Origin: an uncultured Bacteroidia bacterium
Lineage (GTDB): Bacteria; Bacteroidota; Bacteroidia; Bacteroidales; Prolixibacteraceae
Length of the DNA stretch: 64,000 nt
NCBI GenBank assembly: GCA_903923905.1
Contig: CAIXZH010000050.1
Span: forward strand, 40,657-104,656
Direction of reading: 5' to 3'
The position numbers and the translations under genes are program-made. This document shows positions 26,431 to 33,552 of this stretch, one piece after another; positions within the stretch are counted from its first letter, which is position 1; every line of letters begins with the position of its first letter. The notes below the pieces were generated by a model. The model was not told the DNA's origin, did not search any database, and saw only the letters and a program-made list of their open reading frames with translations.

Positions 26431-29073
26431 ATGGAAACAAAAAAGATCTTTATTACCGGCGATATTGCCAATGATTATTTTCTCATCAGAGGAAATCGAT
26501 TCAATTCCGATGACCAGAACACTTCTCACAAGGGAACACATTATGCCTGGAGAAAAGGTGGGGCCTACATTATCTTTGAATTCCTCAAGGAAATAGCGAA
26601 AAGTAGAATTCCTGAAGTTGATTTTGAACAAATGAGGATTGAATTTGGCTTCAACGAAGACATTTTCAAATCGCTTCCGGAGAAGAACAGCAGTTTCGTT
26701 TCTGTTAACCAGTTTGAAAAAGATAGAAAGCGTATTTGGAGAGTTGATGAATTTTTGGGATATGGCGACCCTGGAAATCAAATGACAGATCTTGTTCAAT
26801 ATCATGTTCGTGCAATTTTGGATACAAATATGCTGATCATTGATGATGCAGGTATTGATTTCGCAGCCATAAATAATAAACCCATTTTGGATTCACTGAT
26901 TGAAAGTATAAAGAATGGGGGAAAAGATAATCCTCAGGCTCTTATCATTTATAAAAAATCAGGGGGATTCGGGAACAATAATTTGATAAAATATCTTCTG
27001 CAAATTTCTGGGCAGGATCAGCTAAACCTGATTACGATTCTTTCAATCCAGGATATCAGGAACCTCGATGTAAAAGTATCCGCAGGTCTGTCGTGGGAAC
27101 AAAGCGCACTCGATCTGGTTGCTGAATTAAAAACCAATGATGTGCTAAGTTCTTTGCTTAAAAGTAAATATCTTGTAGTTACTTTTAAATCCTCCGGGGC
27201 ATTACTGGTGATTAATAATGGGCAAGGTAATTTTGAATACACGCTGATCTTCGATCCTGAAAAGATGGAGGGTGAAGATGAGGACGACAGCCAGGGAGGG
27301 ATGATTGGTCGTTTGTCTGTTTTTACAGCTGCATTTGCTGCACATCTGAACCTTGCAAAAAGAAGAAAAAATTATCTGATCGGGGATGCAGTAAAGGCTG
27401 GACTTACTGCGATCCGCTTGTTTTACGAAAATGGCTATATTCCCGGTGAAGGTGGTATTAACTATCCATTTGCGGCAGTTGTGGAAGGACTAAAAAAAAC
27501 ACGGGAATTTGCCTTTTCATCAGCATCAGTTCCCGGATCGGGCGCACATCCTGGTGACCAAGTCCGGGAATGGTCTGTGCTATTGGATAACTATTCTGAA
27601 AATAAGAAGAAGGAAGGTATTGAAATAAAAGCGCTCTCTGCACTGGCAAAGAATATTGTACTCAAAGGGCCAGCCATACTAAAAAATATTCCATCCGGCC
27701 GGTTCGGCAATCTCTTTACAATTGATCGCAGTGAAATTGAGAGTCTTCGAAACCTTAAAAAGATTATGGAGACTTATGTCAACCGGGACGAAGGTAAAAA
27801 GCCACTGAGCATAGCTGTTTTTGGCCCTCCGGGTGCAGGAAAATCATTTGCAGTGGAGGAAATCGGTAAAGGGATAATGGGAACAAAATTTCATTTGATT
27901 GTTTTTAATCTTTCGCAATTCAGCGGTACAAATGATCTGATCGGAGCCTTGCACCAGGTTAGGGATTGTGTTCTCAGAAAGAAAATTCCCATCGTTTTCT
28001 GGGACGAGTTTGATTCCCAGAGCTACAAATGGTTACAATACCTGTTGGCACCTATGCAGGATGGCGCATTTCAGGAGGGTCAGATTACGCATCCTGTTGG
28101 AAAATGTATCTTTGTGTTTGCAGGGGGTACCAGTTACAATATGCATTCATTTGGCAAATTTAATACGGAAGAAGCCGGAAAGGACTTTATCCTTAAGAAG
28201 GGTCCTGATTTCATTAGCCGATTGAATGGGTATATCAATATCCTTGGACCTAACCGTCGGCAGCAATTCAACCCTGATTACCATAAGGAAGATGAAAAAT
28301 GGACGGATGATCCAACTGACCTTACTTACCCAATTCGAAGAGCAATTTTCATCATCGGTTTACTTCGCCTAAAGAATTCGGATTTCCCCTATAAAATGGA
28401 CTGGGGTTTACTGAATGCACTGATAAAAGTGGACAGATACAAACATGGTTCACGCTCAATGGCGAACTTGTTAAGTGATATCCGGCAGAATAATCCCCAA
28501 AATTTACTACTTCGATCGTGGCTCCCTTCAAAACCGACGTTGGAACTTTATTTTAAAGATGCTGACAGCTTTTACAAATATTTGGTGATTGAAGATGATT
28601 TCCTTGAAATGGCATGGGAGATTGCCCCGCTTATCCATAGCTACTGGATGAATAAGATTAATGATCCTGCAAACGAATATGCAGTAGAATATTGTTTTCT
28701 CCCCGTTTTCATCAAGGAGAGCAACATGGAAGCAGTAAGGCGGATTCCAAGAGTGCTGGCCACTGGTGGATTTAAAATAACCCTTAAAAATGACTCCAAT
28801 AAACTCGATGAAAAAGCTTATTTGTCCGTTATTAATGAAGCCAACCAGGTTTTGCTTGAAGAAATGGCAGAGAAGGAGCATGAGCTCTGGATGGAATTCT
28901 ATGAGGCCAATGGTTGGGAATATTCCGAAATCAGGAATGACTATATCAAAAAACATAATTGTATGGTCCCATATTCGCAATTGCCCGAATCTGAAAAGTT
29001 AAAAGACAGGGAGGTGATTTCAAATTACCTGGCAATTGTGGAGAAAGCAGGGTTTGGAATAGTCAAAGAATAA
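26431..29073 (+). CDS. PfkB-like / AAA+ ATPase / RyR-domain fusion protein
   Basis: 880 residues, no signal peptide. Residues 1-345 resemble a ribokinase (PfkB) fold: IFITGDIANDYFLIRG at the N terminus, NMLIIDDAGIDFA centrally, and DSQGGMIGRLSVFTAAFAAHL where DTxGAGDxF is expected; the catalytic GAGD is lost. An AAA+ domain follows with Walker A FGPPGAGKS (464-472) and Walker B IVFWDEFD (D525, E526). Residues about 805-875 match the ryanodine-receptor (RyR) repeat: EHELW, GWEYSEIRNDYIKKHNCMVP, then YSQLPESEKLKDREV. The gene lies 107 bp after the SLOG gene and just before two TIR genes. It is plausibly the ATP-driven effector or receptor; activity is unproven. Confidence 0.82.
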   Translation: METKKIFITGDIANDYFLIRGNRFNSDDQNTSHKGTHYAWRKGGAYIIFEFLKEIAKSRIPEVDFEQMRIEFGFNEDIFKSLPEKNSSFVSVNQFEKDRKRIWRVDEFLGYGDPGNQMTDLVQYHVRAILDTNMLIIDDAGIDFAAINNKPILDSLIESIKNGGKDNPQALIIYKKSGGFGNNNLIKYLLQISGQDQLNLITILSIQDIRNLDVKVSAGLSWEQSALDLVAELKTNDVLSSLLKSKYLVVTFKSSGALLVINNGQGNFEYTLIFDPEKMEGEDEDDSQGGMIGRLSVFTAAFAAHLNLAKRRKNYLIGDAVKAGLTAIRLFYENGYIPGEGGINYPFAAVVEGLKKTREFAFSSASVPGSGAHPGDQVREWSVLLDNYSENKKKEGIEIKALSALAKNIVLKGPAILKNIPSGRFGNLFTIDRSEIESLRNLKKIMETYVNRDEGKKPLSIAVFGPPGAGKSFAVEEIGKGIMGTKFHLIVFNLSQFSGTNDLIGALHQVRDCVLRKKIPIVFWDEFDSQSYKWLQYLLAPMQDGAFQEGQITHPVGKCIFVFAGGTSYNMHSFGKFNTEEAGKDFILKKGPDFISRLNGYINILGPNRRQQFNPDYHKEDEKWTDDPTDLTYPIRRAIFIIGLLRLKNSDFPYKMDWGLLNALIKVDRYKHGSRSMANLLSDIRQNNPQNLLLRSWLPSKPTLELYFKDADSFYKYLVIEDDFLEMAWEIAPLIHSYWMNKINDPANEYAVEYCFLPVFIKESNMEAVRRIPRVLATGGFKITLKNDSNKLDEKAYLSVINEANQVLLEEMAEKEHELWMEFYEANGWEYSEIRNDYIKKHNCMVPYSQLPESEKLKDREVISNYLAIVEKAGFGIVKE

Positions 29074-29172
29074 ATCCGCGAATTTAATGGATAAGCCAAA
29101 ATAATCGTAAGTCAATAAGCACTTATAACTTCTGTGCAATCCGGTTAAATAGAATAACAAATCCACTTGAAA

Positions 29173-30669
29173 ATGAAGAATCGAAAATTAGGTTTTTTCG
29201 GGAGAATGTTTGGAACAAAGAAGTCTGATAATGAACGCTATGATGCTTTTATTAGCTACCGTCGTGAAACAGGCAGTGACCTGGCCAGTTTGTTGAAGAT
29301 CCAACTGGAAAATACCCATCATAAACGAATATTTCTGGATGTAAAAGAACTGCAGGTGGGTAGATTTGATGAACTGCTGCTTAGCCGGATTGAAGAGACA
29401 CCCAATTTTATTTTGATTCTTAGCAAGGATTCCCTGGATCGGTGCACTATAAAAACTGACTGGTTAAAACGGGAAATTATGCAGGCTATTAATACCGGGC
29501 GAAATATCATCCCTGTTTTAACCGACAATTTTTCCTTCCCTTCCGAAGAGCTATGGAAAAATTTGCCCTCTGAAATGAGGGTCCTGCAGTCCCTTAATGG
29601 GATACAATACAATCATTTATATCAGGATCCTGCTATTGAAAAAATTAATGCTTTCATGAAGGATGAAATGTCTCATGTTCTGATTCAAAAACGAGATTCC
29701 ATTTCTCAACCTACAATAAATGGAGATGTAATTGTCCCTATTAAGATCCTTCCAACTTCAGAGGTGCCTCGCATCCATGACATTCCTCAAACAAATCCGG
29801 GAGTTTCAAGTTCAATGGGGGAACCTAAACCCTCTTTGAAAGTGAAAACCGCGGCAACAATGGATCCGAAGCAAGTGGAAAATACAGGAAATACACACCA
29901 TAGAGTTCCTGAAAATGAGATAATTGTCCCTGTTCATGAAGGTCCAAAACATACCTTACCAATTGTACTTACCTCAGAACCCTATACTGTGATAACTGGC
30001 GTGCTTGTCACGAAGACGGATGGAGAGGAAGTTAACCTGCCCGAGTTCGGTATCGGCTGGGATAATATGGGAAGAGCAGTCAGGGACTTCTTTAAAATTG
30101 AAAGAGGTGGTGGGTCTATGAATATTCCATGGAACAGGATTGATTCTGTGATGATAAAAAAGTGGGATGATATTTTGCTTTTGCTTTGTGATGGTAAAAC
30201 TATTGATAAGGTTAAACCTGGGTTTGGTCGATTGGTGGGTAATGATGACTCAGGTTTTGCGTTTAATCTTGCATTTGATAATATGCAATCAATTATAGTT
30301 TTACGAAACTCAGCTATAACTGAGGTTGAAGCATTGATAAAGGATATCCCTGATCTTGTAAAACGGATATCACCCAATTCTTCATATTCGAGTATAATAG
30401 ACATAGCACATGATAATCAAGGCGTACTCGTCACTCACGATCTCTTCTTTCAGAAAAAACCTGCAACCAATGGTCATTCAACTTTTCGGCTTCCTGGCCT
30501 TCACACATTTGCTGCAAGCGACAATTCTGTTAGTATCAACATCGCATCATATGGATGCTTTAACCTGTCGGTTTATGATCGTGGAACAGCATATGCTCTT
30601 GCTCACGCGTTTAATCGCTTAAACACATTGATGTACGAGAAATATGGATTTTCAACTTTACAAGAATAA
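29173..30669 (+). CDS. SARM1-like TIR protein with an unknown C-terminal domain
   Basis: 498 residues from the ATG at 29173 (a TTG at 29167 is less likely). The TIR domain covers about 21-165: YDAFISYRRETGSDLASLLK, FLDVKELQVGRF, FILILSKDSLDRC, DWLKREIMQAI. E101 in WLKRE sits where the NADase catalytic glutamate of SARM1 (E642, WVHKE) lies, and NGIQYNHLYQDPAIEKI also mirrors SARM1. A Pro/Ser-rich linker (about 165-258) leads to a beta-rich C-terminal region (ITGVLVTKTDGEEVNL; WNRIDSVMIKKWDDILLLLC) that I do not recognise. It probably cleaves or cyclises NAD+. It is a paralogue of the next gene. Confidence 0.85.
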   Translation: MKNRKLGFFGRMFGTKKSDNERYDAFISYRRETGSDLASLLKIQLENTHHKRIFLDVKELQVGRFDELLLSRIEETPNFILILSKDSLDRCTIKTDWLKREIMQAINTGRNIIPVLTDNFSFPSEELWKNLPSEMRVLQSLNGIQYNHLYQDPAIEKINAFMKDEMSHVLIQKRDSISQPTINGDVIVPIKILPTSEVPRIHDIPQTNPGVSSSMGEPKPSLKVKTAATMDPKQVENTGNTHHRVPENEIIVPVHEGPKHTLPIVLTSEPYTVITGVLVTKTDGEEVNLPEFGIGWDNMGRAVRDFFKIERGGGSMNIPWNRIDSVMIKKWDDILLLLCDGKTIDKVKPGFGRLVGNDDSGFAFNLAFDNMQSIIVLRNSAITEVEALIKDIPDLVKRISPNSSYSSIIDIAHDNQGVLVTHDLFFQKKPATNGHSTFRLPGLHTFAASDNSVSINIASYGCFNLSVYDRGTAYALAHAFNRLNTLMYEKYGFSTLQE

Positions 30670-30728
30670 GAATTGGCGCATAAAACAGGAATTAAGGCTC
30701 ACCATTCCAAGTGATTAATAATCAAATA

Positions 30729-30735
30729 GGGAGGA
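30729..30735 (+). promoter_or_regulatory. Shine-Dalgarno-like site before the TIR-FGE gene
   Basis: GGGAGGA lies seven bases before the ATG at 30743. Such a strong ribosome-binding sequence is unusual for this phylum and supports the chosen start. It may also hint at a different expression history for this gene. Confidence 0.5.
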
Positions 30736-30742
30736 TCGTAAA

Positions 30743-32296
30743 ATGACGTTTTTAAAAAAAATATTTGGAACCAGGGGAAATGAGAATGAAGCATCATTAA
30801 TTAAAAAATGTCTTGTCTGCGGTGAAATAAATCCCATGAAAGTAAAATTCTGCTCTTCATGTGGAAGTGAATTTCCAGTTGTCTTTGATCACTTTGATGC
30901 TTTTATCAGCTATCGCCGGGAAACGGGCAGTGATCTGGCAAGCCTGTTAAAGATTCAGTTGGAAAATAGTTATCACAAAAAGATTTTTCTGGATGTTAAA
31001 GAGTTACAGGTCGGAAGATTTGATGAAGCCTTGTTGAACCGTATCGGAGAAACACCGAATTTTATCCTTATTTTAAGCAAAGCTTCCCTGGATCGCTGTG
31101 ATAACAAGAACGACTGGCTGAAAAGGGAGATCATGCATGCGTTGAAGACCAACCGTAATATTATTCCACTCCTGATTGAGGGCTTTTCTTTCCCTTCAGA
31201 GGAAAGTTGGGCACTGTTACCACCAGAGATGAAGATCCTGAATTCGCTGAACGGAGTCACATACAGTCATATCCATCAGGATGCAGCCATAAGGCAGATT
31301 GCAACCTATATGAAGTCTGAAGTGGAAAAGACTTTAACACAGGAAAATTTTGGTCTGAAATTAAAGCCTGTATCTAAACAAAAAGACCAATCCCCTACCC
31401 TGGCTGATAATACCCCTATTGCTCAACAAAAAACAAATAAACAAGTCAGAAATGAAAAAGTGGACGATGTCATAAAAACACCTGCATTTTCAACAACCAA
31501 TAAGATCAATAATTCAAATAATAACAGTAGTATCAATGGGATCAGGACTATAACCAATAAGAAAGACGGAACGCAGCTGGTGTTAATCCCTAAAGGAGAG
31601 TTTTTAGCCGGAGGGCCAAATAAAACCTCGGGAGGATGTCCTCCATTCCCAGTGTACCTTTCTGACTATTATTTGGCTTTGTATCCAATTACTAATGATC
31701 AGTACGCTTTTTTCTTAACGGAAAATAATCCTGAACTAAAGGACCTGACAAATTGGATTTGGCTTGACCAGGGATGTTTTATAAAAAAATCGGCAAAAGG
31801 ATATGAAGCCTATGGTGGTAAAAATGACCACCCAGTTGTAAATGTTCGATGGGAGGGTGCAGAAGCCTATTGTCAGTGGGCTGGATTACGGCTTCCGTCT
31901 GAGTTGGAATGGGAGAAAGGTGCACGGGGAATTGATGGAAGAATATTCCCATGGGGAAACAACTGGGATAAAAACAAGTGTAGATATTCCGAAAATAAAG
32001 GAGATGAAACGACATGCAGTGTAACGTCCTATCCAGAGGGAATTAGTCCCTGGGGGCTATATCAAATGCTGGGAAATGTGCAGGAGTATTGCACCGACTG
32101 GTTCGATGCTGATGCCTACACTCGATACTGGAATGGGAATCTTTCACTGCCCGACCAAGGAGAATCCCGATTAACCCGAGGTGGTTCCTGGCGTGAGGTC
32201 ACATATCATGGTCAATTCGATTGTGTTTTTCGTACACCTTGCAAGTCTAATTTTGAGGACCACGAACGCGGATTCAGATGTGCAAAGAATCCCTAA
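30743..32296 (+). CDS. Zinc ribbon-TIR-FGE/sulfatase-modifying-factor-like fusion
   Basis: 517 residues. A zinc ribbon (C23, C26, C37, C40: CLVCGE...FCSSCG) precedes a TIR domain (about 50-200) nearly identical in its core to that of the preceding gene, with E129 in WLKRE at the NADase position. A Gln/Asn-rich linker (200-265) leads to an FGE/SUMF1 (DUF323) domain: VLIPKGEFLAGGP, VNVRWEGAEAYCQWAGLRLP, LGNVQEYCTDWFD, SRLTRGGSWRE, ERGFRCAKNP. The formylglycine-generating cysteine pair is not obvious, so the domain is probably a C-type-lectin-like binding module rather than an oxidase. No reverse transcriptase or template repeat is nearby to make it a diversity-generating target. Confidence 0.87.
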   Translation: MTFLKKIFGTRGNENEASLIKKCLVCGEINPMKVKFCSSCGSEFPVVFDHFDAFISYRRETGSDLASLLKIQLENSYHKKIFLDVKELQVGRFDEALLNRIGETPNFILILSKASLDRCDNKNDWLKREIMHALKTNRNIIPLLIEGFSFPSEESWALLPPEMKILNSLNGVTYSHIHQDAAIRQIATYMKSEVEKTLTQENFGLKLKPVSKQKDQSPTLADNTPIAQQKTNKQVRNEKVDDVIKTPAFSTTNKINNSNNNSSINGIRTITNKKDGTQLVLIPKGEFLAGGPNKTSGGCPPFPVYLSDYYLALYPITNDQYAFFLTENNPELKDLTNWIWLDQGCFIKKSAKGYEAYGGKNDHPVVNVRWEGAEAYCQWAGLRLPSELEWEKGARGIDGRIFPWGNNWDKNKCRYSENKGDETTCSVTSYPEGISPWGLYQMLGNVQEYCTDWFDADAYTRYWNGNLSLPDQGESRLTRGGSWREVTYHGQFDCVFRTPCKSNFEDHERGFRCAKNP

Positions 32297-32362
32297 TCTG
32301 TGATGCGTATCATTGGTATCCTATTTAAAATATTTTGAACAGAGATTTAATTTCAACTTTAA

Positions 32363-32542
32363 TCCGTTCCCCAACAAACAAAAATTATCCTTGTATTCGT
32401 GAGTTCCACATTCACTGATGCGAAGAAAGAACACCGTATCCTCCCGGAAGAATTCCTGAAACCGGAAAAGTTCTGCGAAGAAAACGGTGCTAAATTTCAG
32501 GTTGCGGACCAGCGTTGAGGGGTATATGAGAATCGCAGCTGA
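32363..32542 (+). pseudogene. Remnant of a DUF4062-domain gene
   Basis: Frame-consistent translation from 32384 gives IILVFVSSTFTDAKKEHRIL followed by PEEFLKPEKFCEENGAKFQV and ADQR, then TGA (32516-32518), then GVYENRS and another TGA. This matches the N terminus of DUF4062 domains (VFVSSTFxDxxxERD ... VDLRWGV), with the conserved Trp codon turned into TGA. No start codon is present upstream (in-frame TAA at 32360) and nothing downstream continues. DUF4062 is usually the N-terminal sensor or adaptor of STAND/NACHT ATPases, so a further component of the island seems to have been lost. Confidence 0.65.
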
Positions 32543-32657
32543 ATCATTAAAGGCCATAAAAGGTTAGTTTAGCAGTCGTAATAACAATAAAATAAACCAT
32601 TCATTTTGTTAGACCTTTTTGCTTATATTTATAACCCCTAAAAACCCATCAGGAACT

Positions 32658-32918
32658 ATGAAAAACCTGACAGATCATGTGACTGGAGATCCTGAACATC
32701 CATTGAGAGAGGAAGAAGGAAGAAACAGGATTAAAAATATCTCTGAAAAAGAGCCGGAATCCATAGAATATATTTTGATGCCTGATAATCAGGTATCTGA
32801 AGTTGATCTACCCTGCGACACAGACAGGAGGGTTTTGGAAAGATATCATAAAGGGATCTTTGCCTGCCCGCTTTATGCTGAACTATTTGAAGATGGTGAC
32901 GATGCGAGAATAAATTAA
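32658..32918 (+). CDS. Small acidic protein of unknown function
   Basis: 86 residues from the ATG at 32658; the open frame extends upstream to 32619, but those residues read as non-coding. The protein is charged and acidic (EEEGRNRIKNISEKEPESIE; ELFEDGDDARIN) with no signal peptide or recognised domain. It ends 18 bp before the alarmone hydrolase gene on the same strand, so the two are probably co-transcribed. An adaptor or regulator of that enzyme is possible but speculative. Confidence 0.5.
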   Translation: MKNLTDHVTGDPEHPLREEEGRNRIKNISEKEPESIEYILMPDNQVSEVDLPCDTDRRVLERYHKGIFACPLYAELFEDGDDARIN

Positions 32919-32936
32919 TCACTGAAACAATCCAAA

Positions 32937-33491
32937 ATGTCTGATCTCGAAAAACTTACCAACCTGGTTCTTGCGCCGTATATTATGAAAGCGACCGCAC
33001 TGATTGGCATCAGGCGCAAAATCGGGGGCAATCAGTTCCGGCATGCCTTTGCGACGCTGGGAATACTTTTGGACTATAAGCAATTTTCAGACCACATTTT
33101 ACTCAAAGCTTCGGTTATTCATGATTTACTTGAAGATATTCCATCTACCGATATTATGGGGTTAAAAAATATAGAACCTGAAGCATGGAAAGTGATCGAC
33201 CTTGTTCTGGAGGTCACCCGAAAATATGGAGAAGAGAAGACCGATTTCCTTAAAAGAATACTCTATACTGGTTCACGAAATGCGCAACTGCTTAAGGCGG
33301 CGGACCGGATCAGCAATCTGACTGATCTTCATCCTGGTTATTTCTCAGATCTGAAAATGAGTAAATACCTGGATGAAACGGAGAAATACATTATCCCAAT
33401 GGCCAAAAATGTAAATCCTGATATGGTCATTGAACTGCTTGATTTGATTGATATAAGAAGAAAGTTAATTGCGCAGAATTTAGACATTTAA
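32937..33491 (+). CDS. Small alarmone hydrolase (MESH1/SpoT-type HD domain)
   Basis: A 184-residue single-domain HD phosphohydrolase predicted to remove the 3'-pyrophosphate of (p)ppGpp or a related nucleotide. All hydrolase residues known from RelA/SpoT are present in order and close to the same spacing: R27 and H36 (RRKIGGNQFRH), H62-D63 and E66-D67 (HDLLED), and D123 with N127 (KAADRISNL). There is no synthetase, TGS or ACT domain. The position at the end of the SLOG/RyR/TIR island, after a small acidic protein, suggests a role in resetting a nucleotide signal, though general stringent-response control is equally possible. Confidence 0.85.
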   Translation: MSDLEKLTNLVLAPYIMKATALIGIRRKIGGNQFRHAFATLGILLDYKQFSDHILLKASVIHDLLEDIPSTDIMGLKNIEPEAWKVIDLVLEVTRKYGEEKTDFLKRILYTGSRNAQLLKAADRISNLTDLHPGYFSDLKMSKYLDETEKYIIPMAKNVNPDMVIELLDLIDIRRKLIAQNLDI

Positions 33492-33552
33492 AAAGTTCAG
33501 AGATAATGCAATTCGCGGCAAAACTTGTAAATCTCGTAATAGGTTTGTCAAT

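Noticed and set aside
30743..32296. Diversity-generating retroelement target protein
   Set aside because: The C-terminal domain has the right fold, but no reverse transcriptase, template repeat or Avd-like gene is present in the surrounding sequence.
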